Shown here piece after piece: positions 1-8,618 of a stretch of 40,096 bases of DNA. The stretch is from NCBI GenBank assembly GCA_964411505.1, contig CAYPLH010000036.1, positions 1 to 40,096 of the forward strand. The letters run 5' to 3'. The position numbers were made by a program, and so were the translations under genes. Position 1 is the first letter of the stretch. Every line of letters begins with the position of its first letter. The notes under the pieces are model-generated. The model was not told the origin of the DNA. It saw only the letters and a list, made by a program, of their open reading frames with translations, and made no database searches. This DNA is from CAYPLH01 sp964411505 (GTDB lineage Bacteria > Bacillota > Clostridia > CAYPLH01 > DUMO01).

Positions 1-90
1 TGTTTCCTAACATTGCAAAAGTTATATCTCTTTAGCTACCTGTGAACTGTAACTGATGGGTATCAAAAAAGCGATTAAAAAAAATAATAG

Positions 91-119
91 TTGAAATGAA
101 GTTTGATGTATTGTATAAT
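91..119 (+). promoter_or_regulatory. Sigma-A promoter for the ileS leader
   Basis: TTGAAA (91-96) and TATAAT (114-119) are separated by exactly 17 bases, close to the housekeeping consensus. Transcription would start near 126, giving a leader of about 490 bases before ileS that contains the T-box. The first 90 bases of the window hold no recognisable gene end or start. Confidence 0.8.
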
Positions 120-125
120 TAAATT

Positions 126-570
126 TAAACCTGCCGACAGCAGGTGATATTATTATTGGAGTTGATGCTCTAGGGCTTTTATTAGCTTAAATACTATGAC
201 CGGAACGAGTAAAAAATTTCAGCTTTTTTAGAGAGCAGAAGATGGTGGAATTTCTGCAAAGCATGTTTTTGAAAATCATCCGTGAGTTGCTAACCGAAAT
301 TGCAGTAGGGGACGCCGGTTAAAACCGTTATATTTTTAAGAGATTGTACATGACAGCCTTAACTTTTAAATATGTATTTTATGATTGCTCCGCAGTAAGT
401 CGCAAAGTGGATTTCATTAGAAAGCCGCCACGTGACTTTCTGGGCTATAATCTTTTTATTATATTTTAGTTATGGGAAAGTGTGTTTTAAATAGCAAGTA
501 TGTAATGTGCAATAATTTGGGTGGTACCGCGTAATTCATCCTTTCGTCCCAATAAGACGAAAGGTTTTTT
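126..570 (+). promoter_or_regulatory. T-box leader, isoleucine-specific, upstream of ileS
   Basis: This is a tRNA-sensing riboswitch that lets transcription continue into ileS when uncharged tRNA-Ile accumulates. The conserved T-box TGGTACCGCG lies at 522-531, immediately before a terminator stem. The stem I region (about 190-330) carries the AGAG and GGTGG-type elements near 231-248. It also has an ATC codon (275-277) followed by a purine, just before GTGAGTTGC, which is where the specifier loop is expected; ATC encodes isoleucine, matching the downstream gene. A small hairpin (130-134 with 140-144) lies near the predicted 5' end, ahead of stem I. The T-box call is secure; the exact stem I limits are estimates. 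Confidence 0.93.
540..570 (+). terminator. Regulated terminator of the ileS T-box
   Basis: A perfect 9-bp stem, CCTTTCGTC (540-548) with GACGAAAGG (556-564), is followed by a run of T. The left arm lies just after the T-box sequence, so pairing with uncharged tRNA can favour the competing antiterminator, as in other T-box leaders. Confidence 0.9.
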
Positions 571-614
571 GTTTTTGTAGCAAATTTTAAATAGGTTTTA
601 TTTGGAGGTATTTT

Positions 615-3600
615 ATGTATAAGAAGGTTTCGACCAATCTTGATTTTGCTTCTAGAGAACTGGAAGTTCTTAAGAAGTGGGAAGAAAATAATGTTTTTGA
701 AAAAAGCATAGAAATGAGGAAAGATTGTCCTGTTTTTACATTCTATGACGGGCCACCTACTGCAAATGGGAAACCACACATAGGACATATTCTTACACGT
801 GTTATAAAGGATATAATTCCAAGGTACAAAACTATGAAAGGCTACAAGGTTTTAAGAAAAGCTGGTTGGGATACACATGGACTTCCTGTTGAGCTTGAAG
901 TTGAAAAACAGCTTGGCATCAGTGGAAAGCCTGAAATAGAAAAATACGGCGTAGAACCCTTTGTTAAGAAGTGTAAGGAGAGCGTATGGAAGTATGAAAA
1001 AGAATGGAAAAGGATGAGTGAAAGGGTAGGTTTTTGGGCTGATATGGAAAATCCATATGTTACCTACCATAACAACTATATTGAATCAGTATGGTGGGCA
1101 ATTAAGCAGATATGGGATAAAGGTCTAATATATAAAGGACACAAGGTTGTACCTTATTGCTCTCGTTGCGGAACATCCTTATCTAGCCATGAGGTTGCGC
1201 AAGGATACAAGGATGTAAAAGAAACATCTGTATTTGTTAAATTTAAAGTAAAAGACCATGAAGGTCTATTCCTTATGGCTTGGACGACTACACCATGGAC
1301 ACTTCCTTCTAATGTGGCACTTACAGTGAACGCAGATGAAGTTTATATTAAAGCTAAATGTGAAAACGAAACTTATATTCTTGCTGAAGCACTAGCTGAT
1401 GAAGTATTAAAGGAAGAGTACAAAGTTCTAGAAAAGTTTAAGGGCTCTACTCTTTTGGGTATGGAATATGAACCGCTATTTGACTTTGTAAAAACTGATA
1501 AAAAAGCATTCTATGTCTGTACAGCTGATTATGTAACTTTGACTGATGGTACAGGTATTGTTCATACTGCACCTGCTTTTGGTGAAGATGATGCTAAAGT
1601 GGGAAAGGAATATGACCTCCCCTTTGTTCAGCTTGTGAACGAACAGGGTAAGTTTATAGATGAAGCAACACTATGGAAAGGTGTTTTTGTTAAAGATGCG
1701 GATCCACAGATAATACAGAATCTGGATGGTAGAAACCTTCTATACAAAGCATTGGATTATGAGCATTCATATCCTCACTGCTGGAGATGCGACACGCCCC
1801 TTTTGTATTATGCAAGAAACACATGGTATATTAAGACTACTGCTATAAAGGACAGGTTAATTGCCAACAACCAAAAAATAAACTGGTATCCGGATAATAT
1901 TAAAAACGGAAGATTTGGCAATTTCCTTGAGAACAATATAGATTGGGCATTAAGCAGAGAAAGATATTGGGGTACGCCACTACCCATATGGGAGTGCGAA
2001 TGTGGACATAGACATGCTGTAGGAAGCATTGCAGAGCTTGTTAGAATGGGAGACAATGTACCTTGTGATATTGAACTGCATAAACCTTACATCGATAAAG
2101 TGCTCCTAACCTGCCCTGAGTGTAAAGGTAAAATGAAAAGGGTAACCGAAGTAATAGACTGTTGGTTTGATTCAGGTTCCATGCCTTTTGCACAGTGGCA
2201 CTATCCTTTTGAAAACAAGGAAGTCTTTTTTGAAAACTTTCCTGCAGATTTCATAAGTGAGGCACTGGATCAGACAAGAGGATGGTTTTATACACTTCAT
2301 GCTATTTCGTGCCTGCTGTTTGACACGAACTGTTTTGATAATTGTATAGTACTTGGGCTTGTGCAGGATAAAGATGGACAGAAAATGAGCAAGCATAAAG
2401 GAAACGTTGTGGATCCATGGACTGTCCTTGAAAAACAGGGTGCGGATGCTGTCCGCTGGTACTTTTATACAAACAGTGCACCATGGCTACCAAGCAGATT
2501 TTATGATGAAGCAGTTAGTGAAGTTCAGAGAAAGTTCATGGGTACTATATGGAATACCTATGCATTTTTTGTACTATATGCAAATATTGATGCATTTAAT
2601 CCGCTAAACTATCAGCTTGAATATGACAAGTTGTCGACTATGGACAGGTGGATACTTTCAAGACTAAATTCACTTATTGGAATTGTTGATGATAATCTTG
2701 AAAACTATAGGATATCAGAGTCCGCTCGGGCAATGGAAGAGTTTGTGGATGAACTTAGCAACTGGTATGTGCGTAGATCAAGAGAGCGTTTCTGGCAGAA
2801 AGAGATGCCACAGGACAAGATAAATGCATATATGACACTATATACAGTATTAACAACCATGTCTCATTTGGTTGCCCCTTTTGTACCGTTTATGGCTGAT
2901 GAAATGTATGAAAATCTTGTTGGGGGCATTGACCAAAATGCACGAAAAAGCGTTCATCTATGCGACTTTCCTATAGTTAAAAAGGAATTTATTAATAAGG
3001 ATCTTGAAACTAATATGGATTTGGTTCTCAAAATTGTTGTTCCGGGGCGTGCGGCAAGGAATGCAGCAAATATAAAGAATCGCCAGCCTATAGGCAACAT
3101 GTATGTTAAAGCCGAATTTATAATACCGCAAATGTTTGTTAATATTATCAAGGATGAGTTGAATATAAAGAATATTGAATGTGTAGAAGATACAAAGAAG
3201 TTTACCACATATAAGTTCAAACCTCAACTCAAGACGGTTGGTCCAAGATATGGAAAGCTTGTATCAAAAATATCAGCTTGGCTTTCAAAGATAGATGGAA
3301 ACGATGCGATGGCAAAATTGGATAGCGGTCAATTATTGAAAACTGAATTTGAGGGAATTATCGTTGAGCTTAGTAAGGAGGATCTTTTGATAGAAGCAGG
3401 TCAAAAAGATGGATTTGTAACAGAAAAAGATAGGGGAATAATTGTAGTTCTGGATACTAATTTAACTCCTGAGCTTTTAGAGGAAGGTTTTGTTCGTGAG
3501 ATCATAAGCAAGGTTCAGACAATGAGAAAAGAGGCAGGTTTTGAAGTGCAAGATCATATAATTCTTCATTATTGCAATAATGAGCGCATTACAAATATCA

Positions 3601-3731
3601 TAAAAAGAAATGCTAAGGTTATTGCTGATGAAGTATTGGCTGATGAGCTTTATGAAGGTAAACCTGATGGATACAGTAAAGACTGGAACATAAATGGTGA
3701 AAATGTAAACTTAACCGTCGTAAAGGCTTAG
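615..3731 (+). CDS. ileS: Isoleucyl-tRNA synthetase (long, eukaryote-like type)
   Basis: The 1038-residue cytoplasmic enzyme charges tRNA-Ile with isoleucine and edits mischarged valine. The HIGH signature is H55-I-G-H58 within PPTANGKPHIGH, and the KMSKS loop is KMSKH (590-594). The CP1 editing domain lies between them, with the WTTTPWTLPSN motif typical of Ile/Val/Leu enzymes. Cysteine pairs (CSRCG, CWRCD, CECG, CPEC) occur in the insertions. The length of about 1040 residues and the extended C-terminus fit the IleRS2 class, which also includes eukaryotic and mupirocin-insensitive bacterial enzymes, rather than the roughly 920-residue classical bacterial form. The ATG at 615 has GGAGG at 604-608. 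The gene is controlled by the T-box upstream and is followed by a large inverted repeat. Confidence 0.97.
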   Translation: MYKKVSTNLDFASRELEVLKKWEENNVFEKSIEMRKDCPVFTFYDGPPTANGKPHIGHILTRVIKDIIPRYKTMKGYKVLRKAGWDTHGLPVELEVEKQLGISGKPEIEKYGVEPFVKKCKESVWKYEKEWKRMSERVGFWADMENPYVTYHNNYIESVWWAIKQIWDKGLIYKGHKVVPYCSRCGTSLSSHEVAQGYKDVKETSVFVKFKVKDHEGLFLMAWTTTPWTLPSNVALTVNADEVYIKAKCENETYILAEALADEVLKEEYKVLEKFKGSTLLGMEYEPLFDFVKTDKKAFYVCTADYVTLTDGTGIVHTAPAFGEDDAKVGKEYDLPFVQLVNEQGKFIDEATLWKGVFVKDADPQIIQNLDGRNLLYKALDYEHSYPHCWRCDTPLLYYARNTWYIKTTAIKDRLIANNQKINWYPDNIKNGRFGNFLENNIDWALSRERYWGTPLPIWECECGHRHAVGSIAELVRMGDNVPCDIELHKPYIDKVLLTCPECKGKMKRVTEVIDCWFDSGSMPFAQWHYPFENKEVFFENFPADFISEALDQTRGWFYTLHAISCLLFDTNCFDNCIVLGLVQDKDGQKMSKHKGNVVDPWTVLEKQGADAVRWYFYTNSAPWLPSRFYDEAVSEVQRKFMGTIWNTYAFFVLYANIDAFNPLNYQLEYDKLSTMDRWILSRLNSLIGIVDDNLENYRISESARAMEEFVDELSNWYVRRSRERFWQKEMPQDKINAYMTLYTVLTTMSHLVAPFVPFMADEMYENLVGGIDQNARKSVHLCDFPIVKKEFINKDLETNMDLVLKIVVPGRAARNAANIKNRQPIGNMYVKAEFIIPQMFVNIIKDELNIKNIECVEDTKKFTTYKFKPQLKTVGPRYGKLVSKISAWLSKIDGNDAMAKLDSGQLLKTEFEGIIVELSKEDLLIEAGQKDGFVTEKDRGIIVVLDTNLTPELLEEGFVREIISKVQTMRKEAGFEVQDHIILHYCNNERITNIIKRNAKVIADEVLADELYEGKPDGYSKDWNINGENVNLTVVKA

Positions 3732-3764
3732 AAAATGGCAGTTGATCCCATTTTTTAGGTTCCA

Positions 3765-3977
3765 ACGAATGTTATAGTGTAGCAACAGAACAGGCTAATT
3801 ATTTTTTGAAAACTAACGGTTCGTAGAATATAAAAATGCTAACGCTTTATATGCGCCATCCGTGGCGCATAAAGCTAAAAAAACATCCTGTTTTTTTCAC
3901 GCATTTTTATATTCCACTCACCGAGTTTTCTGTCAAAATAAAGCCAATTGTTCTTTATGCTACACTATATCATTCGT
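3765..3977. repeat. 213-bp imperfect inverted repeat with two internal hairpins
   Basis: The outer 19 bases (3765-3783, starting ACGAATG) match the reverse complement of 3959-3977 at 18 of 19 positions. A second perfect 14-base pair of arms, GAATATAAAAATGC, lies at 3826-3839 and 3901-3914. The middle holds two separate hairpins. One is 3845-3858 with 3863-3874 (core GCGCCA/TGGCGC, loop TCCG). The other is 3877-3885 with 3889-3897 (AAAAAAACA/TGTTTTTTT, loop TCC). It fills most of the 306-bp gap between ileS and aroB. It could be a MITE-like element or a structured transcript; the second hairpin with its T run could also terminate ileS. No coding potential or clear target-site duplication is visible. 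Confidence 0.7.
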
Positions 3978-4037
3978 CACTTAAAATATGAAAAAAGCGG
4001 ATTGAACAAATTAGTATAAGGCGAGGCTAACATTAGA

Positions 4038-5114
4038 ATGATAAAGGTAGATATAAACTTAAACGAACGGTCTTATCCGATTTATATTACAAAAGACTAC
4101 ACAGGTTTTGTGAAAAGCATAAGTGATTTAGGTATAGCCGGCAAAATTGCATTAATTACCGATACCAATGTTGATAAATATCAATGTGAAGATTTTGTGA
4201 AATACTTAGAACAATCAGAGTTTTATGTTTCAAAATATGTAATTGAAGCTGGCGAACACAGTAAAACACTTGAGACTACACAAAATATCTATAAATTTTT
4301 ATATACCCAAAAGGTTGATAGAAGCTCCACTGTTATTGCTCTAGGTGGTGGCGTAACCGGTGACGTAGCAGGATTTGCTGCATCTACTTATCTTCGTGGT
4401 ATTAATTTTATACAGGTTCCAACCTCACTTCTTGCACAAGCTGACAGTGGTGTTGGTGGGAAGGTGGGAGTGGATTTTAAAGGAGCTAAAAACCTTATTG
4501 GTTCATTTTACCAGCCGCGAATGGTGTATATTAATATTAACACACTTCGGACGCTACCTGTTAGAGAACTAAAATCTGGTCTTGCAGAAACTATTAAGCA
4601 TGGTATTATTTGTGATGAAGATTTTTTTGAGTATATTTCATGTAACATTGAGAAAATATTTTTATACGACGAAATTGTCTTAATGGATTTGGCAAAAAGA
4701 AATTGTGAGATTAAAGGTTTTGTTGTAGAGCGGGACGAGAACGAAAACGGTCTTAGAGAAGTTTTGAATTTTGGTCATACAATAGGCCACGCAGTTGAGA
4801 GTGTTACAAATTTTAAACTTCTACATGGAGAGTGTGTATCAATAGGTATTATCGGTGCCTTTAAAATGGCGGAACTTCTTGGATTTGTAGAAAAAAACCT
4901 TGTTTCAAGGGTCGAGAAAACACTTAAAAATGCAGAGCTCCCTGTAAAACTACCTTCTCTAGATCTAGAAAACCTTTATAATCAAATGCTTTTCGACAAG
5001 AAAGTTAGAAATGGTCGAATATCATTTATATTACCAGAAAGGATAGGAAAGATTAAAAAGTATAAAACAAATGATAAAAGTTTTATTCTGAAGGTTTTAG
5101 ATATGATGCGGTGA
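4038..5114 (+). CDS. aroB: 3-dehydroquinate synthase
   Basis: This 358-residue, NAD- and metal-dependent cytoplasmic enzyme converts DAHP to 3-dehydroquinate in the second step of the shikimate pathway. The NAD-binding GGGVTGDVAG begins at residue 103, followed by PTSLLAQADSGVGGKVGVD. The metal ligands expected for the family are E184 (ETIKHG), H247 (GHTIGH) and H263 (LLHGE). Length is normal for AroB. The ATG at 4038 has only a weak, distant ribosome site (AAGGCGAGG, 4018-4026). It stands alone here with no other aro gene beside it. A nested hairpin lies 120 bases downstream. Confidence 0.96.
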   Translation: MIKVDINLNERSYPIYITKDYTGFVKSISDLGIAGKIALITDTNVDKYQCEDFVKYLEQSEFYVSKYVIEAGEHSKTLETTQNIYKFLYTQKVDRSSTVIALGGGVTGDVAGFAASTYLRGINFIQVPTSLLAQADSGVGGKVGVDFKGAKNLIGSFYQPRMVYININTLRTLPVRELKSGLAETIKHGIICDEDFFEYISCNIEKIFLYDEIVLMDLAKRNCEIKGFVVERDENENGLREVLNFGHTIGHAVESVTNFKLLHGECVSIGIIGAFKMAELLGFVEKNLVSRVEKTLKNAELPVKLPSLDLENLYNQMLFDKKVRNGRISFILPERIGKIKKYKTNDKSFILKVLDMMR

Positions 5115-5235
5115 CCATAGAAAGTCAAGAGAAATTTGATATTATGTAATCCGACTTTTTGAACCAATGCTACACGAAAGACACCATTATTTTAGTGGCG
5201 AAAAGGCTTATATATAAAAGTACATTGATCTGTTA

Positions 5236-5276
5236 AATGAAGCCATTATGAATCTTTCATAATTAAAAGCTTCATT
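5236..5276 (+). other. Nested hairpin downstream of aroB
   Basis: Outer arms AATGAAGC (5236-5243) and GCTTCATT (5269-5276) enclose a perfect inner stem ATTATGAA (5245-5252) with TTCATAAT (5256-5263) and a 3-base loop. The 3' side is AT-rich but not a clean T run, so it may be an aroB 3' end or an mRNA-stabilising structure. Confidence 0.5.
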
Positions 5277-5427
5277 AATTGTTAAAATATTAACTTTATA
5301 TAATAAATTATTATACCTTAAACTCACTATTGACAATAATAATCAGCCTATTTACTGTATTTGGCGTTTCTAGAATACATTTATTCACTACTAAAATATG
5401 AAAAAACTTAGTTTTAAAATTTCAATT

Positions 5428-5456
5428 TTGTATTGATAAAAAAATGATATTATGCT
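5428..5456 (+). promoter_or_regulatory. Candidate promoter for pckG
   Basis: TTGTAT (5428-5433) and TATGCT (5451-5456) are 17 bases apart, about 150 bases before the pckG start. Both boxes deviate from consensus in a very AT-rich stretch, so this is tentative. Confidence 0.35.
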
Positions 5457-5603
5457 AAAGTATAGTGGGAAAGAATGAATTTATATTAGCGTATTTTTTC
5501 ATTAAATAAATTGATTAATTTTAAAAAACAAGTTGAGATATATTTTTATATTGGTTTTTTGAATTTTTCAAAATGATAAACAACTAGTAGAAAGGAAGAT
5601 AAT

Positions 5604-7397
5604 ATGACATCAAACGAAAAACTACAAGAATGGGTAAATGAAATGGTAGATATGTGCCAACCAGATCAGGTTTACTGGTGTGATGGTTCTGATGAAGAAT
5701 ACGATCGTTTACTAAATGAATCTGTTGAAAATGGCTCAGCTACACGTTTAGACCAGGAAAAGCGTCCGGGATGCTATTTATTCCGCAGTGATCCATCAGA
5801 TGTGGCACGAGTTGAGAACAGAACTTTTCTTGCTTCTCGTAGCAAGGAAGATGCCGGTCCGACAAACAATTGGATTGATCCGTTCGAGCTTAAAAAGACA
5901 ATGACTGGATTATATACAGGATGCATGAAAGGAAGAACAATGTACGTAATTCCTTTTTCAATGGGACCTTTAGGTTCACCTATATCCAAAATCGGTGTTG
6001 AGTTGACTGACAGCATTTATGTTGTGCTAAATATGAGAATTATGACTCGTATGGGACAGAAGGTTCTTGACATACTTGGAGACAACGGCGAATTTGTTCC
6101 ATGCCTCCATTCAGTTGGCGCTCCTTTAGAAGAAGGACAAAAAGATGTAGAATGGCCGTGTGCTCCGATTGAGGAGAAATATATAAGTCATTTCCCTGAA
6201 GAAAGAACTATATGGTCTTATGGTTCAGGTTATGGTGGAAATGCTTTGTTAGGAAAGAAATGTTTCGCGCTTCGTATTGCATCTGTTCAAGCTCGTGATG
6301 AAGGTTGGCTAGCTGAGCATATGCTTATACTAAAAATAACAGATCCAAGTGGCAATATAAAGTATGTTACAGGTGCGTTTCCTAGTGCCTGTGGCAAGAC
6401 AAATCTGGCTATGTTGATACCGACTATTCCCGGTTGGAAGGTAGAGACTATTGGTGATGATATAGCTTGGATGAAATTTGGAGAAGATGGAAGATTATAT
6501 GCTATCAATCCTGAAGCGGGATTCTTTGGTGTTGCTCCGGGAACTTCTATGGGGTCAAACCCGAATGCAATGAGAACAATTGAGAAAAATAGCATATTTA
6601 CAAATGTGGCATTAACCGATGACAATGACGTATGGTGGGAAGGAATAGGTACTGATGCACCCAATCATTTAATTGATTGGAATGGAAATGATTGGTCCAC
6701 AGGTTCTAAAAAACCTGCAGCACATCCTAATGCACGTTTTACAGCGCCGGCATCACAGTGTCCTGTCATAGCTCCTGAGTGGGAAGATCCAAAAGGTGTA
6801 CCCATTTCTGCTATCCTTGTTGGTGGACGTCGTCCCAAAACAATTCCGTTAGTTCATGAAAGTTTTGATTGGAATCATGGAGTATTTATGGGTTCAATCA
6901 TGGGTTCTGAGATTACTGCTGCTACTATTTCCAATGATATTGGTAAAGTACGCCGTGACCCATTTGCAATGTTACCTTTTTGCGGCTATCACATTTGTGA
7001 TTATCTACAGCACTGGCTTGACATGGGACCTAAGTCTTCTTCTGATAAGTTACCTAAGCTTTTTTATGTAAACTGGTTCCGTAAAAGCGATGATGGTAAA
7101 TGGCTCTGGCCTGGATTTGGTGAGAACAGCCGTGTTCTTAAGTGGATTGTTGAAAGAGTTTCAGGAACTGGCAAGGCAGTAAAAACTCCTATAGGTTATA
7201 TGCCTGCTAAGGATGATCTTTACCTTGACGGACTTGATGTTAGTGATAAGGACATGGATGAGCTCCTTAGTGTAAACAAGGAAGAATGGAAACAAGAAGC
7301 TGCTTCCATTCGCAGTTATTATGCTACACTTGGTGAGAAGCTTCCTAAAGAACTGGCTTCACAGCTTGATGCTCTTGAAAAACGCCTAAACGAATAG
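5604..7397 (+). CDS. pckG: Phosphoenolpyruvate carboxykinase (GTP)
   Basis: The 597-residue cytoplasmic enzyme interconverts oxaloacetate plus GTP with phosphoenolpyruvate, CO2 and GDP, linking C4 acids to glycolysis and gluconeogenesis. The kinase-1a loop FPSACGKTN (259-267) with reactive Cys263 is the signature of the GTP-dependent family. It is followed by a kinase-2-like segment around GDDIAWM, NPEAGFFGVAPGTS, and the GGRRPKTIPLV nucleotide/substrate region. Length is typical of GTP enzymes, whereas ATP-type PckA proteins are shorter and lack this loop. The ATG at 5604 has AAAGGAAG at 5591-5598. It is a single-gene unit ended by the hairpin at 7431-7471. In anaerobic clostridia the enzyme may run toward oxaloacetate; that direction is an inference. 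Confidence 0.97.
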   Translation: MTSNEKLQEWVNEMVDMCQPDQVYWCDGSDEEYDRLLNESVENGSATRLDQEKRPGCYLFRSDPSDVARVENRTFLASRSKEDAGPTNNWIDPFELKKTMTGLYTGCMKGRTMYVIPFSMGPLGSPISKIGVELTDSIYVVLNMRIMTRMGQKVLDILGDNGEFVPCLHSVGAPLEEGQKDVEWPCAPIEEKYISHFPEERTIWSYGSGYGGNALLGKKCFALRIASVQARDEGWLAEHMLILKITDPSGNIKYVTGAFPSACGKTNLAMLIPTIPGWKVETIGDDIAWMKFGEDGRLYAINPEAGFFGVAPGTSMGSNPNAMRTIEKNSIFTNVALTDDNDVWWEGIGTDAPNHLIDWNGNDWSTGSKKPAAHPNARFTAPASQCPVIAPEWEDPKGVPISAILVGGRRPKTIPLVHESFDWNHGVFMGSIMGSEITAATISNDIGKVRRDPFAMLPFCGYHICDYLQHWLDMGPKSSSDKLPKLFYVNWFRKSDDGKWLWPGFGENSRVLKWIVERVSGTGKAVKTPIGYMPAKDDLYLDGLDVSDKDMDELLSVNKEEWKQEAASIRSYYATLGEKLPKELASQLDALEKRLNE

Positions 7398-7430
7398 GCA
7401 CAACATAATATTTTTGAGTAATTAAATATA

Positions 7431-7471
7431 TGGCTGATTAACTTACTTTGCTTTAGTAAGATAATCAGCCA
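7431..7471. terminator. Bidirectional terminator between pckG and mtnP
   Basis: TGGCTGATTA (7431-7440) pairs with TAATCAGCCA (7462-7471). After one A/A mismatch the stem continues as CTTAC/GTAAG (7442-7446 with 7456-7460). AT-rich flanks on both sides and the convergent genes suggest it serves both strands. Confidence 0.8.
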
Positions 7472-7556
7472 TTATTATTCTTATTTATTTAATTAATAAA
7501 TGGTGACGGTTAGTGTCTAATTATAAAATCATAAAATTTAACGACGCGCTAATCAG

Positions 7557-8336
7557 TTAGAAATTACAGCAGTCATCCTTATTAAGGTCTATTTTTTTAA
7601 TCATTTTAAACAACAGCTGCTTTATTTTTTCGTTATTCTCATCAAACACCTTTAACACTTCATCTTCGGTTACAGGCTTTATTTTGTCATTGTCTTCCAG
7701 ACCTGCATCATAATCAGTTACCAAAGACACATTTGCATAACATATCCCAAGTTCTTTTGCAAGATAACACTCTGGATACTGCGTCATATTAATGACATCC
7801 CAACCCATTTTATTAAACCAGCGGCTTTCAGCCACTGTTGAAAAACGTGGTCCTTGTATAACCACAACAGTTCCTCTTTCGTGAATGTTTATTCCTATCT
7901 CTTTTCCCGTTTCATACGCGAGTTTTCTTAAGTATGAGCAATATGGATACGCGGAGCTTGGGTGCGTTACCTTTGGACCGTCAAAGTAGGTATCCTTGCG
8001 CCCGGTAGTGCGGTCAATAAACTGATCGCAGACTACAAAATCTCCAGGTTTTATGTCGGCTCTAAGGCTTCCTGAGGCGGTTGGACCAATTATTTTTTTA
8101 ACTCCTAATTCCTTCATTGCATACATATTTGCTCTATAGGGAATCAGGTGAGGAGGAAGCTGATGATTTTTACCATGCCGAGGAAGAAATGCTATAGTTT
8201 TGCCTTCGTATTGGGCAATTGAGATTAAATCGCTCGGGCTGCCGTAAGGTGTGCTTATTTCTACTTCCTGAACGTTGTCTAAGAGTGAATAAAATCCTGA
8301 TCCTCCGAAAATACCAATATCTGCTTTGTAATTCAT
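7557..8336 (-). CDS. mtnP: S-methyl-5'-thioadenosine phosphorylase / purine nucleoside phosphorylase family
   Basis: The 259-residue enzyme of the trimeric MTAP/PNP family splits a nucleoside with phosphate into base and ribose-1-phosphate derivative. Methylthioadenosine, a by-product of polyamine and SAM metabolism, is the likely substrate. Visible motifs are the N-terminal IGIFGGSGFY, the phosphate-site region FLPRHGKNH, and the substrate loop NMTQYPECYLAKELGICYANVSLVTDYD. Precise specificity (methylthioadenosine versus inosine, guanosine or methylthioinosine) cannot be read with certainty. The protein ends DDCCNF, a vicinal Cys pair. The start has AGGAGG (reverse complement of 8348-8353). 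It is transcribed opposite to its neighbours, from a leader with a possible attenuator. Confidence 0.9.
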   Translation of the reverse strand: MNYKADIGIFGGSGFYSLLDNVQEVEISTPYGSPSDLISIAQYEGKTIAFLPRHGKNHQLPPHLIPYRANMYAMKELGVKKIIGPTASGSLRADIKPGDFVVCDQFIDRTTGRKDTYFDGPKVTHPSSAYPYCSYLRKLAYETGKEIGINIHERGTVVVIQGPRFSTVAESRWFNKMGWDVINMTQYPECYLAKELGICYANVSLVTDYDAGLEDNDKIKPVTEDEVLKVFDENNEKIKQLLFKMIKKIDLNKDDCCNF

Positions 8337-8406
8337 TATAAAACAAGCCTCCTAATATTTTTTTGTTGCAGTTAATGATTTTTTAAAAAAGCATGATGTT
8401 ACTTTT

Positions 8407-8438
8407 AAAAAAAAATCATCAGCCTTAGAAAAAGGCTG
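8407..8438 (-). terminator. Terminator-like hairpin in the mtnP leader
   Basis: Read on the minus strand, CAGCCTT (8438-8432) pairs with AAGGCTG (8426-8420) around a 5-base loop, then ATGA and nine T (8415-8407). It lies between the predicted promoter and the mtnP start. The four-base gap before the T run weakens it as an intrinsic terminator. The T run can alternatively pair with 8375-8384, so a switchable leader is possible. Confidence 0.45.
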
Positions 8439-8461
8439 GAAAATCATTATACTCGTTATTC

Positions 8462-8490
8462 AATATATAAAAGTATTTATCAACTCTCAA
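8462..8490 (-). promoter_or_regulatory. Predicted promoter of mtnP
   Basis: On the minus strand TTGAGA (8490-8485) and TATATT (8467-8462) are 17 bases apart. Transcription would start near 8455, giving a leader of about 118 bases. Confidence 0.6.
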
Positions 8491-8618
8491 TAATTATACT
8501 ATAAAAACTCCCATTATCAAATTTTTTGAGATTTCTTTTTTTCAGTGTTTTGCCATTAATAAAAGTCATTGATATGATAAGAATATTCTAATGCTACATC
8601 AAAAAATATGAATTGCAT

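Larger units (their letters stand above)
5115..5603. other. Gene-free region between aroB and pckG
   Basis: No open frame with a ribosome site is visible in these 489 very AT-rich bases. They hold a nested hairpin (5236-5276) and a candidate promoter (5428-5456), leaving a pckG leader of about 140 bases. A second, weaker promoter-like TTGACA occurs at 5330-5335 with a poor -10 (TACTGT, 5353-5358). Confidence 0.6.

Noticed and set aside
1..90. Possible tail of an upstream coding sequence at the left edge
   Set aside because: All plus-strand frames reach stops within a few codons to about 15 codons, and none shows a recognisable protein end.
398..407. GTCGCAAAGT resembling part of a c-di-GMP (GEMM) riboswitch
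   Set aside because: It lies inside the ileS T-box leader, and the other conserved GEMM elements are missing.
6287..6664. A 125-codon minus-strand frame inside pckG
   Set aside because: It is the complement of conserved PEP carboxykinase sequence, with no independent start signal or recognisable domain.
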